Assembly (NCBI GenBank): GCA_024138025.1
Contig: JAMXBD010000429.1
Span: 248,001-312,000 of the forward strand
Length of the DNA stretch: 64,000 nucleotides
Origin: Combretum micranthum
Taxonomy: Eukaryota > Streptophyta > Magnoliopsida > Myrtales > Combretaceae
Direction: 5' to 3'
Below the pieces are notes generated by a model, which searched no databases, was not told where the DNA came from, and saw only the letters and a list, made by a program, of their open reading frames with translations. The translations under genes and the position numbers were made by a program. This document shows positions 46,681-59,745 of this stretch, piece by piece (within the stretch, counting starts at the first letter, position 1; every line of letters begins with the position of its first letter).

Positions 46681-49600
46681 TTCATTTTTTTTTTTTAAAT
46701 TCTTCTGTTTTTCTTCCCCCCTAAAAAAAAAAAATGCCTCCGTCGTTACAATATGTTTGTTTTTGCGATATCATCGGGATAATTATTAGATAAAATGCGA
46801 CACATCTCTTAAAAGCCATTAAATTGTAGAAACATCCCAGGGAAAAAGAAAAGAAAATAAAAAAAGTACTTACACCTTTAAAAAAAAATTTCTGATGCAA
46901 CGACCAAGCCAATTTTTGCATTAATATGTAATTGTAATGTTATCAGTTTTTAAAGCCAATCCGTCACCTAATAATTCGACTAGTAAGGGCCACCGAAATA
47001 TCAGATGGTTAAGAATGATTTAGAATCAGACGATGATGAGTTTGCCTAAAAAATGAATAGAGGCATATCTAAAATATCGATTTTGTTCTGAATTGAAAAA
47101 AAAATAATAATTTTTTTAAAAATAAAAATAATATTTTAAAATTTGATAAATATTAAACTTGATACTTAAACTTTATATAAAAATTTATTTTAATATTTAA
47201 ACTGTAAAATTATGGTTATTTTTATTAACTTTGTAATATCTTTTACTTTGCTGGCTGACTTGAGAGACACTATATCATCAATTTTTTTAGTTCTTTTGAT
47301 TTAGTATCACTAATAGACAGATTGTTCCACGTTAAAAATGCGATATGCAATTATTGTTTTGTGATAATATTCTCATTTATTTTTCAAGAATAGGTCCTTT
47401 CTACTTTGAACAGATAATTACGAAAAGTCAGAAAAAAAAATTGAAAATTAGGGGGAAAAAAACACCTTATCGACACCATGAATGGTGAAGGCAAATAGGG
47501 ACGAAGACTAACAGTTACCGACACCAAAAACTCATTATAATAATATCTTTCTTGGTATTTAGTTAATAATTGTAAGCCTCTTTTTAAAAGACATGAAAAA
47601 GAAAATTTGTCCTTCTAAGTGAAAGGGAGAAGGCTAGCTGGCCATAACTGTCAAAGCAGCCCACGTTGATTGATGATGTGATTAACAGAGTTTGCAAAAT
47701 AGATATTTTAAGAATCGTAACATTATACACGAATTTTCTTTTAAATATTTTTTTTAATTATACACTGATACTTTGATTATTTAATTCTACATTTACATGT
47801 CTTCGTAGATATGGATTTCTCCTTTAGAATCTGAAAATGAGATATTGCTATGGATGTGAGGGTTAAAAGGATCATAATATCACATGATGGAGTTATCTGG
47901 GATATAAATCACAATTTAGCAATATATAAATATGGGATAACTAAATAGCACTTTTTTTTTTTGCGTTAATATCGGTATAATTAGATTCGAATTGATTAAT
48001 TCAGTCCAATCCCGTTAAATTAGGTTTAGATGTGAAATAGATTCAAATTAACCCTTGCAGATATAGAAGTGGGAAGAGTTGGTTAACCCAGTTAATACAG
48101 CATAGTTCTCACAGAAAAGCAACTAGATTTTTGAGTTAGTGTGCACTAATCCTTTCTCCTTTTACCATAATATTTATTAATTTACTAAAAATATTCAAGA
48201 AAAAGGATAAAAATAAATTAAAAAATCAATTTCATTAGTTAATACTAAATATTCATTATATCTTAATATATATTTATTCATCCTAATTGAATCCCAATTT
48301 GACCATCGACTATGGTCACTTTTCATTTTTAGGTCTAATTTTTAGTTAATATAGCTAAACTAGTTTGTATAGGGTACAATATGTGTTCAACAATCTTGTA
48401 GAAAGAAATTACTTAAATACTAGTCACATAATTTGAATTACCAAGTTATGAATATAAAATTGTTAGATTTAGTTTTAGCAAAACCAATTTTGTGAGCTAA
48501 TAGTGTGAATTAAATTCAGTGTAGTATGATTGTCATAATATATAAAGTTCAAATAAAATAATCTAATAAAGTTGTAGATTTTAATGTATCATATAAAATG
48601 GGAGATATTATTTGTAGAGATCAGATATATTATTTCTTATTTTATGATGAGTAGAGTAAGAAATAACAAATAAGGACTTACATATAAATATATGGTCATG
48701 TCCCCGAAACTATACGTCTTGCCACATACTCTTCTAATTATTAATTACCCATCGTTAGAGAGAAAAAGAAAGGGACAAAGACTACATATAGACTTGGAAG
48801 ATGAAACCACCTAAACCAAAAGAGATTTTGTGCGTATTTCATATCATAGATTCATGTATACTTCTATAATTATTTCTATGTGCTTATGCTCTAATTTTAT
48901 GCATATGTTATTCAATTTAAGGATTTAAAATTTAATCCAACAAAAGTTACATCTAAAACATGTAATGCTATTTTTTACAAAGAAACAGATAGATATGATT
49001 TAGTGACATATAAAAGTTTTGAAATCTTATTTAATAAATGCAATTTTATTAGTATGCACCGTAAAATCGCATATTACACCTGTGATTTTATTATTTTGAT
49101 TGTGCACAATGAAATTGCATGTATCACATGTGATATTCATACAAAAATAAATAACCGTAAGTTTTGATGGCATATGCCATATGCTTTGCAATTGCTCTCT
49201 ACTAATTATTTTTAAGGCCAAACTATTAACAAATTAATTATGAATAAGTTAAGCATAAAAAGTACACGTGGCTTCAGCTCATGCAATAGTGGGTTTTATT
49301 CTCTATTAAATTCTAGATCATGCCTCGCATAAGACCATGACAATGACATTAAGATAAAGAGTGATTAGACAGCCCAACATACTTGTGAAGATAATGCAAT
49401 TAACCTTTGAGAAAATTAAGTTTTAAGGATTGAGTGGAGTAAACGCGATTTGTCCATACATTGTAAGAAACAACCATCACAAATTAAGCCAGCCCATGAC
49501 CATAAACATCATTACCTTTTGCTTTGTGCGTTCGTCTCCAACTCTTCCTTATCCATTTGCAAACGTCACAAAATAATGCCATAAAACAATTCTAAATGAT
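46681..49600. other. AT-rich intergenic DNA
   Basis: No gene or RNA supported. Runs of A/T and short unrelated open frames only. A short inverted stretch near 49040-49140 (TGCACCGTAAAATCGCATATTACACCTGTGATTTTA, then GTGCACAATGAAATTGCATGTATCACATGTGAT) is a local tandem-like duplication of about 60 bp. Confidence 0.45.
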
Positions 49601-50059
49601 GTATGGACCTCCATTAATGGATATCTTGGGGGAATTAATACTTAGATTAGTATTAGGGAGAGAATTAAGGGCGATAATATAAGAAAGGAAAGAATTATGA
49701 GAGCATATATTATATTCCTTTTAATATGTTTGGATAATGAAGGGAAAAAAAGAAAAAGAAAACACAATCTTAATAGAGCTGTAAGATAATAATAGGAAGA
49801 TAAGAAGATTGATTAAAGAGGCGGCTAGAATGAGAAATAAAACAGCCTTTAAAAAGAAAAAAAAAAAAAAACTTTTTTCTGTCTGTATCTCCAATATGAA
49901 GGAGAGCAACATTTGTGAGCCCCAGAAAAAGTTTTTTAAATTGAATTCATTTATTTCATCGTACTTCTTTATTAAAAAGCAATTAAAACGTTTTGGAAAC
50001 TTAACTTTTATGCTGTTTCCCTTCTTCTTCTAATATATTATTTAAGGGTATATATAATG
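49601..50059. other. Purine-rich and A-tract DNA
   Basis: Contains A-rich stretches (about 49740-49765 and 49852-49871). No gene seen. Confidence 0.45.
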
Positions 50060-50300
50060 AACAATACTTGAATTTTGGTAAAAAAAAAATACAATTAGAT
50101 ATGCATATTTTAAAATTAATCAGTTTTATATCTGAAAAACTTTAAAATTGATTAATCTAGTATTTAAAAGAACTCGACGAAGGTATCGTTAATATGCACG
50201 GAATATTATTTCAAATATTAAATTGATCAATTTCAAAATTTAATATCTAATTATATAATTTATTAAAGTCCAGCATAACTTGTGATATTAACCTATTATT
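50060..50300. mobile_element. MITE family E, copy 2 (eroded)
   Basis: Shares TGAATTTTGGTAAAA, AATTAGATATGCATATTTT, TTAAAATTGATTAATCTAGTA, then AAATTGATCAATTTCAAAATTTAATATCTAATTATATAATTTATTAAA with the copies at 43113 and 52527. The left end is damaged. Confidence 0.6.
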
Positions 50301-52526
50301 AAATTTTCAATAAAGGCTTGAGTTGGACTAAATTTTTTTTTTTTTTTTATGCTAATTAGCAGCCCCCCGCCCCCACCTTAATTTTAGCATAATACTGCAT
50401 AATATAGCTTGTATTTCTTCTGATGACTCAATATAGTCAAATGTTAGGTCCCAAAGAAACACAACAGGGACTAAGATTCCACGGTTTGATTGGAAGGATC
50501 AGCTTTAATCATTGTAATTTCATGGTCCATACGTGTGCTCTGTTTGGCCAGATGATTGCGTAGATAGGTCAAAAGAAACTTCACATAAGCGGATTGGATT
50601 AATGTTAACGAGTGTCATCTCGTGATATTTTTTTTTATATAGGTTGTGACTAAATTCCAATCATCGAGACATTTTAATGCAATAATATTTGAGAATTTCA
50701 AAATTAATAATTTTTTCAAAAATTATCATTTATACTTTATAAATATAATTATATATTAAAATTTTATAAATTTTTATGCATCTCTTGTGTGGTCTCATCT
50801 CTCGAAGATCTTTTTGTAGTGAACATTAAACAGTTCGAATGAGTGACGCATGGAGTGATGTAAGAGGCATCTAGGACGAATGTAAACCTTATCTAAAGGA
50901 AAAACACGACCCCGGGAGGAGTGGGCATCCTGGGGAGACATCAACTAGCCTCCACGGCTGTCCTGTCCTAGAAAATTCAAATGGTCCCCTCAGAATCATT
51001 ATATCAACGTCCTAATCTGCCCATAAAGCTACGAGCATAGCACGTGGAATTTTCTTCCCTAACTTTAGACATTATGCGTATGAATTTTCACATGACATCT
51101 TTATTTTCCCCGTTTAGCCTGTAGGTTTGGCTATCAAAGAAAGAAGATAAGAAGATTAGGAAAGCAATCAAACCTCGGATTCCCAAGGCTTTGATATGCC
51201 ATTATAATCAAGACTGTTAGTAGAAATGACATCCCCCTTTTTTTAATGTAAATCAAGACAAAGCCCGTGGAGAGGAGGAATTTGAATATTTATCTCTCAC
51301 TTGAGATGACGAGAAAGATGTTGCTAGACTGTAAGATCATTGGTTAAATACGAGTACTGTAGTTAGTAGTAATAGAAAATATCAATGGAAAATAATAAGA
51401 ATCTTTTAGTAAAAAATATATTTTCAGTAGATTTCGATTTGTATATTCTACCAAATTTAGTTACTTCTACTAGAAACTGGCTGTGGCTTATGCTATCGAA
51501 AATCTTTTACCACTAAAAATCATTAGTAGTCATACCCTCCAGTAACTTTTAGGATAACATTTGAGAATAAGGACTTCAATGATAATAAATATTGACAAAA
51601 CATTTTTAATGTAACAATTACATCCAAAATTGGAAAGTTTTACATACCAATGACATGTTTGATTTATGAAATGAAATAAAATAGGAAATGAATTAATAAG
51701 AAGCAGAATAACGAAGTAGTAAGTATAAATTTACTAGAGCAGTGGAGCTAATGTCTTATAAATATATACGGAAATATTTTAAAAAATATAACAAAGAAAA
51801 ATAGTTATTCTTTTTGTTATGTTAAAGAATTGCAACTCGTCATTTTGCAATAATAACAATTTAATGAATAATTATTTTGTTAACCAAAGGCATAAGTAGT
51901 AAATAGTTATTCTATTCTAATTATATGAAAGTAACTCAAAATATGCTTTAAGTATAATTATCTTATAAACAAATGAAACAAGAGTTATTAGACAAGTAAA
52001 AGACAATATGAAATTCATTATTCTATCCCCATTTGACAAAATCTCTAAGTAATTATAGCAACGAAAACTCATTTTCGTCCCCCCAAAGTACAAATAAAGG
52101 GTATAATTGTACAAACATAAAAGAAAAAAAAGTTATAAAACATAAGAAGTTAAATATCTATCATAACGACATTAAAATGGATCCATTTTGACAATAATGT
52201 GTATCTGTTATTATCATGTGCAAGTGCAACACACGTCTCTTGTGGAGGAACACAAATTGCTTTGAAATGCAGGTAGAGATGCATCATGGTTAAACTGGTC
52301 CTATCAAATGTCTAACACTATGAAATTTAGGTGTCTATGTACTCAATGTCAAAGATAAACTAAATTGACTAAATTCATACAAAATACACATAAATGGGTT
52401 TGTATGATTTACTCTAATATAGAATTATTGAAACCTATATTGTTAATAACACATAACTAGTAGAGAGAAAAAGGAAATCACGAATATAATACTTCACAAA
52501 TTTAGTCTTGATGTTGATATTTTCAA
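50301..52526. other. Intergenic DNA with one GC-richer patch
   Basis: No gene supported. The stretch 50800-51070 is noticeably richer in G and C (it includes CACGACCCCGGGAGGAGTGG and GCCTCCACGGCTGTCCTGTC) but has no long open frame. The remainder is AT-rich and empty of recognisable elements. Confidence 0.45.
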
Positions 52527-52820
52527 GGGTAAATGTCATAATAGTACCTGAATTTTAATAAAATATGCAATTATATACCTAAACTTTAAAACTGATCAAT
52601 TTAGAACCCAAGCTTTGAAATTGATCAATTTAGAACCTGAAACAACTTTTTGTATATACTAATCAATATCACAGTGGTATTGTTATCACGTACAAAAATC
52701 TTTAAGGTATTAAATTAATTAATTTTAAAGTTCAGATACTAAATTGATCAATTTCGAAACTTAAGTATCTAATTATATATTTTATCAAAATTTAGATACC
52801 ATTTACGGTATTACGTTAAA
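52527..52820. mobile_element. MITE family E, copy 3 (about 290 bp)
   Basis: The left arm GGGTAAATGTCATAATAGTACC pairs with the right arm, which read inward gives TTTAACGTAATACCGTAAATGGTA. Inner arms AATAAAATATGCAATTATATACC and the complement of TCTAATTATATATTTTATCAAAA pair well. TTGATCAATTTAGAACC is duplicated internally. Confidence 0.7.
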
Positions 52821-55800
52821 CTTCTTATCAATCTTGCTTTTTTCCTCCGTGTTGTTTTCGCAATCCTGCCCACTAGATGAATAATGACAAGGAAGTATAC
52901 TCAATGTCACTCTCCCTTCTTTCTTTTAAAAATGGGAATAGGCGATAATAAAAAAAAAATACTATTATTAATTTTGAGTATAGCTGGATTGCATTAATAT
53001 TACTAGCGATGAGATTAATTTCATTAAGAAGTATTCTATTTTAATTTTACTGAATAAGCACATTGACTATAAAAGATGATGTATATGTTAACATCCATCA
53101 TTCTACCATTTTTAGTTTTACTTGTCTAGTAAACGACAGATGCAGGGAGTATACTTATTTCCGACAGTCCTTTTTTTTATTCTTTCGTTCTTTCTTTCTT
53201 TCTTGCAACGACCATTGTGTACTAGTTGTTATTTATATCCAAACATTATCATATATATCTAATCTATTTATATTTATTACATGTCCTAATTTTACAGAAT
53301 TTATTAGTGTTTGGAAAATTTTCAAATATGAATATCATTTACTTCCATCTCGTCTCTTATTTTCTGTTTATATTATTTATTTATAATTTATGACTTATGT
53401 TAGTAAACGCAACATTTGAAAACGGTAAAAAATTGAAAAATATGTCACTATAACGGAGCAAATGAGATAGAGTAAATAAAGGAACACTCAAAGCCATTAA
53501 AATTTAAATTAAATTTTGTTAGTAGGAAACTAATTAGGATCATAATTTTCTTACTCTCCTTCAATTTTTAACTTTTGATTCGCTAATTGCGCTTGTGCGA
53601 AATTACCATAAGTTTTAGGATGAAATATAATACGAAATAACAAAAGACAAAAAAAAAAAAAGAAAAAAGGTTGAGCGTCGACTTGAATAAGTCAAGCCCT
53701 AAAATATTCCTGGACCAAGTGGTTGCATGCCACATACATGGTCCATTGCCATGGTCCCATCCTAGGATTTTTGGCTCCAGCCTTTTGCGATATAATTGAC
53801 CGCGCATGTCGAGGGTGCAAGTCCCTCCAATTCCATCCACATCTAGTTAGAGGTACAACCTTACTTACTTGCTCCATCTTATACATTACAAATAGATAGA
53901 ATGATAACTAGGGTCGTTTTAGAATAATAAATTTTTATGATCATGGACTTTCGATTTCAATTGCATTATTATCAATCACATATATGTCATTGATTTGGGG
54001 AATAAATATTTATAATTATATATTATTTTCTTATCTAGATACTTACATATAATTTGTCCGAGCATATTCTAAAGTGGGAGTTTGGAAAAATAAGAGATAA
54101 CTTCTTGTTTACTGAGCCATGTTTAAAAAATTGCATAAATACCAATTAGATGAAATTAATTACACAATTTTCATCACAGTATTGCATTTTGAATACGCGA
54201 TATTTAATATATAAAATTTAATAGTATCACATAAAGCAAGTGCAATGTTAATGCAAATGATAGTATGTGTATTCCGCTTATAACATGTATTATTTGTGTG
54301 AATTACGCATAGTATGTGTGATATCTTTCCTATATCACACTTTTACCATGTGATAATTTTGTAAAGTAGTATATTATATTTCTAAGATGTAATATAGTGT
54401 TAGTATTTTAGTAATATATTTTTTAAAATTTATATTTTGGTGATGATTTTTTAAGAAAATGAGGGTATACATGTCCAGGCAATTATTTCTTATTAAAAAA
54501 AATAATTTTGATGAAAAATCATTTAAGTTAACATCTTAGTTAATAAATGCCCTAATACTTATCGACATTTTCTTAATAAATATGAAACTATGGGCAACTG
54601 GCTTAAGTATTGTGATCCAGCTGCGCAAAGAGAGAGAGAGAAAAGAGTTTTGAATTCCTTAAGTAAATAAAAGAAGCTTCCGCACGTATGATAGTAAACT
54701 TTAAATGGTCATAAACCTACCTAGAAGACTTTGACTGAAAAGTACGTACAAAATCTAGAAAGTATTGGACTAAATATGGCCCTAATTTCTATGAGATGTA
54801 AAAATAAATCTTTAATTCCAATCGATTTATACTTTAAGAATAAAATAAACTAGTACACTTTCCCAATTTGGATTTTAGCATATTTTCTCAGTGGAATGAA
54901 TAGATATTTGCTGCTTCAAACAAAATCAGCGTGTCTATTGCGCATGCATCAATACATTGATACACTTGATTAAATTAAATAACTTGTCATGAGTATTTAT
55001 TATTTAAATTTCTTGGTTTTTAATCACCATAGAGTAAGAAATGAATAGCACAACAAAATCGACACAGTAGATACATTCATTATGTTTGGTAAGGATGAAA
55101 CCGATAGAAACTGGATGAAGTCATGGGAAACCCATGTTTGGGTCGATAAAATAAGAAGGAAAAGAACGAAAATCAGAAGAAATTTATGATCTATACATTT
55201 TCGTGTAGAAAATGACAGAAATAAAGGAAAAACCACACAAAATTAAAGTTATAACCATAGAAACAAAGTTTCAATTAAAAAACAATGGATATTTTAATTG
55301 ATTTACCACGATATTTCATCTTATTTCTTTCATTTTCCTACTAATAATCTAAACGAAAAGCATAATTTTTATTTCTTGTCTCTTTTCCTTTCATCTTCTT
55401 TCTATTTCTTTCTACCAATTTCTAGTTTACGTTACATTGCTAAACATAGTGGTTGTCTTCTTTTTCACCTATATCTTTTATTTATTTTTTATTTTATTTA
55501 TAAATATCCTTTTTTTTTTTTTGTTTTTTGTTTAAGGAGGGAGGGGGGTGTTGTGTTTAGCTATTTTCATGGTGCCTTTTTTTGCCCCCGCATATTCTCC
55601 TATATGAAATATAGGTTGTTTTTATGGTACCCACCCATATATTATTTTTAATCACATTGCTTATTTGAGTTTTCATCTTCAGATCACTTTCCACCTATAA
55701 GATTGTAATTTGTACCTAATCCAATCTTCTTTCTCAACTGAAAATAGTGACAATCTATTTGTAGACCTTAATTAGTTGCACCAATCAAAGTCCAAGTCCA

Positions 55801-56342
55801 TGAATCATGTTTCCTCTTTCCTTTATTTTCTTTTGCTTTCCGTGCAATTAACATATACATAATGAAAGGATTTGTAATTTTTGTTGGGGTGGCCGGTCGA
55901 AAGGGAAGGAATAATATAAGGTCAAATTCCAAAATATGCGAGATGGCATAAAGAGAATTTTTAATGGGAAAACTGATGTCATATTAAAAAAAAAATCACA
56001 GATAACCTTGAAAATGAATGAAAAAAGAGCACACTTTTTCTCATTTTTGGGTTTTTTTCCCCCCTAATAAACCCTAGAAATGTTGGTCACTATATTTTGG
56101 TAGTCCAGCCCCACTCCATCAATGCGACAGCTATTCTGACTTAGATATGGAGGTTTGCAACCATTCATCTATCAAAGAATAAAAGACATGCTTAAGTCAT
56201 TTCAAAATCAATGTTTTTCTTCCCCCCCATTTGGTTATATTTTATTTTATTTTTTTAGGTTATTGTTATTTTTTTATCATACTTTTAGTATTATGAGGGG
56301 ATAATGGATTATTCACATTTAATGGCAAGAGGTGAAATGGAA
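52821..56342. other. AT-rich intergenic DNA
   Basis: No gene supported. Open frames at 53063-53386 and 55298-55651 are aromatic- and Ser-rich with no domain and follow T-rich composition. A GC-richer patch at 53690-53840 gives a short open frame on the minus strand without family resemblance. A likely eroded inverted-repeat element lies around 55060-55430 (AGGAAAAGAACGAAAATCAGAAG left, TTTCTTGTCTCTTTTCCTTT right). Confidence 0.45.
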
Positions 56343-56350
56343 GCTAGTAG

Positions 56351-57394
56351 TAGGGTTATGCAAAAAAAACCGACCGAACCGAACCGAAATTTAGGTTATT
56401 TTTTTAAACGGTTCGGTTCGCGGTTCGGTTCATTGAAGACAAAACGGTTCGTGGTTCGGTTTGGGACCATGAACCGAACCAAACCGTTTTATATATTAAA
56501 AAAATTAAACATATTATTTTTATTCTTAATTTTTTTATTAATGGTACATATCTATGTCACAAATTTTAAAAAATATTAATTTTTTAAAATAAATTAATTT
56601 TTTTTAAATTTTTTACTTAGATATGTGTTAGTCATTAGAATAAAATTAGATTTTTCATAATATGTTTCAATTGTTATGTTATTTATAAGTAATATAGATT
56701 TTAGAATTTAAACTCTAGTATTCTAACTTAAAGAAAATTAATTGTTGTAAAATTTTTTTACTTAGATATGTGTTATTCATTAGAATAAAATTAAATTTTT
56801 TATAATATGTTTTAATTGTTATGTTATCTATAAGTAAGGTAGATTTTAGAATTGAACCTCTAGTATTCTAACTTCTGCATATTTCTTTTTCATTTGTCTT
56901 ACTAATTAATCTAGTTCTATTATTTAATTACTTATTAATTTATATAATTGGTGATTTGTTAGTTAGAAGTATATAACGAATTACATTTTATGTCTTCTAT
57001 TGAGATAAAGTCTAGTATATCATTATAGTTCAAGAAAATTAAAAAAAATGAGGCTAGTCATAGTTATAATTTTATAATGGATGAAATCTTTTCCTTCCTA
57101 TAAGTTTTACATGTTTATTTGTTAAATGATTAATTTTAAATATTATTGTTTATATTTGCATTAGTGATAAGAAATATGTAATTGAACTTTTTTGATAGAA
57201 TATATTTTTTATTTTATGAAAAAACGGTTCGAACCGCAAACCGAACCGTATCGAACCATTTTTTTTCGGTTCGAAAAAATTACGAACTGAACCATATAGT
57301 TAGGTTCGAATTTAAAAGAAAAACCGAACCGTAAATTATGGTGCGGTTCGGTTCGAGATACAAACCGAACCGAACCGTACCGTGCACACCCCTA
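56351..57394. mobile_element. Non-autonomous hAT element, 1,044 bp
   Basis: The exact 8-bp duplication GCTAGTAG flanks it (56343-56350 and 57395-57402). The termini are TAGGGTTATGC on the left and TAGGGGTGTGCACG from the right. Subterminal zones are packed with CGGTTCGGTT and AACCGAACC words. The AT-rich interior contains a direct duplication: ACTTAGATATGTGTTAGTCATTAGAATAAAATTA near 56615 recurs near 56760. There is no transposase. Confidence 0.92.
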
Positions 57395-57402
57395 GCTAGT
57401 AG

Positions 57403-58500
57403 TAGTAATTTTAAAAAATATTGCAATGTGTTAATATTAAATGGCTTAGATTCATACCCAACCATAATTTCACCATCTAAATACTTAATATATTGCTTAC
57501 TATATATTTTTTAATGGTTAGATGATTCACCAGGTATTCCAATCGATAGAACTATAAAAATTTTTCTAAGTTGTAATCAAATAGTAGTATTAAAAAAAAC
57601 AAAGGTACTCTAAATCACTCACCGCGTCATTATAAAAATGCTCCCATTGCTGGAAGTGCCATGCACTTTTTTTAAGCGAGCTTCCATTATAAATTTCGAT
57701 CGATTTACCAATATAAAACAGTAAAATTTTTACGAAGACTGCATTACAATAAATTCTTACAACGATAATTGAATATTAATGGAAGAAAATTGCTTGTCTC
57801 CAGTTTTGAATGTTCTTATGGGAACACGATCCACACTTATACACCTGAAGGATTTCATAAATAGATTGATTTGGTATAATTTTAAGTGATTTAGTATCTT
57901 AATTGTTTGATACTTACAAAATTTAAAAAATGTATTTAAATAAAATATATTAGTATGGGGATCAGACGTGTACCATAATTGTATAAATTGTGGATTTATA
58001 GTTTGCTCAAAGTCGTGCAATGTAAATGTGCGATGTGCCTGAAGTTATTCATGATCTTCAATTATATGGTATAAAATTAGATTACATTACACTCGTTGTA
58101 GATACAGATCAGCGAAAAAAAATAAAAAGAAAAGAAAAGAAAGGACTTTTTTTAGAGCATAAATGGCTATTGGCGATTGGGTCAAGATTTTTGTGAAATA
58201 GCCTATTAGTTGGATCTGGATTATTTCATCTAAAATTTTGAACTATTCTTGTAATAAACACGTTTCCGAGGTTCAAGTCGAGTTCTAATAATGTAATAAA
58301 ATAGAAAAGTCAGCCGCCTTTGAAAATCTCCAATTAAGTGATGGGTCTTAAGCTTCTAGAAGTGTCGGTGTTTTAAAAAACTTATTAACTCTAATAAGGA
58401 TGGCTACACTAGACTATGAATAAGAGCTTTTTACATTATTATATATGTATCTGTATTTCTTATAGAAATGATGATGATATTTCAAAACTTACACATTATT
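57403..58500. other. AT-rich intergenic DNA
   Basis: No gene or clear element. Short open frames (for example 57757-58020) lack recognisable domains. Confidence 0.45.
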
Positions 58501-58534
58501 GGATTAGGTATTGAGTTTAATAAGTTCTTATGAC

Positions 58535-59400
58535 ATAGACACACGATGTCACATGTTCGGTTTAGGTGTAGAATTGGACTTGAATTGCCGTTCTGGTGGA
58601 ATCAGAATCATATTCGTGGGAACCAGTCCGGTTTCCGATTCTTGGGAACCACCGATTTGCACAATTTGGTTTCAGTTCCTCTATAATTGCGAACCGTGAA
58701 ATTAATTTTAAGAAATCTAATTAAATAACTTTATTTAATTTAAGTAAAAAAAATGAAAAACAAACTTTTGATTTGAAATAACATTGTGCATAATAATAAT
58801 TGTTTATAGACCGTAGGTTAAAATAAATTTTCAATTATACCTTTATTTATATATAATCACATGCACTTTTTTAGTTGTCATGTTAGCAATGTGATACTAT
58901 AAAATATTCAAGATACAAATAAATCACATAAATACAAAAACAAGTCCGACATTGATAAGAAAGAAGAGTCTACTTTAACTGGAAGTTTATATAAACTCAG
59001 CAACACATGATTTTAAATATATTTATTTCTTGCATTGTTAATAAAAACACATTAAATGTCATGAATAGGAAATAAATTTTTACCAATTCAAATGAAAATA
59101 GTTTAAATATTTATTTTTTAATTATAATTTTTTATAATTTTATTTTCTTTTTTTCCTTTCTTTATTTTTCATATTTTTGTAGCATAGTAACAACACCGGT
59201 TCTCTAGCCGGTTCTTGAATTGAACTGGCGATTCCAAAACCACTAGATTATGCGGTTTTTGGGATGGAATTGACTAAACTCGTCAGAACTAGCAGGTTCT
59301 TAACCAATTCTGACTCATCATCTCTAGGCTGGTTCTAGATTTAGGAATCATCGGTGATGGATCAGGTCGGTTCTCGGCTCAAAACAATCTGTGATAATGT
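58535..59400. mobile_element. Non-autonomous element family H, copy 1 (about 0.85 kb)
   Basis: GGTTCC/GAACCGG-rich ends surround an AT-rich core that matches 61025-61800: TTTAATTTAAGTAAAAAAA, TGTAGCAATGTGATACTATAAAATATT-type words, AACACATGATTTxAAATATATTTATTxCTTGxATTGTTAATAA. Terminal words are ACGATGTCACATG on the left and CAGACATTATCACAG from the right. The layout resembles the hAT elements here, but I could not fix a target duplication. Confidence 0.7.
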
Positions 59401-59559
59401 CTGATGGCCCACTAGAAAGAAATCTATAAATGTCTTTATCTTTTTCTACTTCTTATTCCTGAAATAGTATTCTCGTGAACTCATCAACCATGTACCATCT
59501 TGCGTAAAGAATATTTTTATACAGAGATAGCAGTTCATTTTAACGGTTTGTACTTGTAT
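59401..59559. other. Intergenic DNA
   Basis: No gene or recognisable element is visible in this stretch. Confidence 0.45.
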
Positions 59560-59745
59560 ATGTAGGCTCTGTTTTGTTTTATTTATTTTTTTAATTTTTT
59601 TGATATTATATTTTTTTATTTTTAAATAGATATTTATCAAAAAATAAATACAGATAAAAAATAAATATTTTATTTATATATAAGTCAAATACATATACAA
59701 ATAAAATATAGATAAATATAGATAAAATATAACCCTGTTTATATA
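59560..59745 (+). mobile_element. Dispersed element family G, copy 3 (eroded)
   Basis: AGATATTTATCAAAAAATAAATACAGATAAAAA and AAATACATATACAAATAAAATATAGATAAA words follow the order of the reverse complement of copy 1. Strongly diverged; ends uncertain. Confidence 0.4.

Noticed and set aside
53063..53386. 107-codon open frame
   Set aside because: Same composition effect; no family resemblance and no gene context.
53690..53840. Possible tRNA or tRNA-derived SINE (GACCAAGTGGTT like box A, GAGGGTGCAAGTCCCTC like a T arm)
   Set aside because: The two boxes are about 100 bp apart, no acceptor stem pairs, and the T loop is not canonical. I see no cloverleaf.
55298..55651. 117-codon open frame with hydrophobic stretches
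   Set aside because: T-rich composition produces Phe/Tyr/Ser/Leu runs; no recognisable domain and no coding-like base usage.
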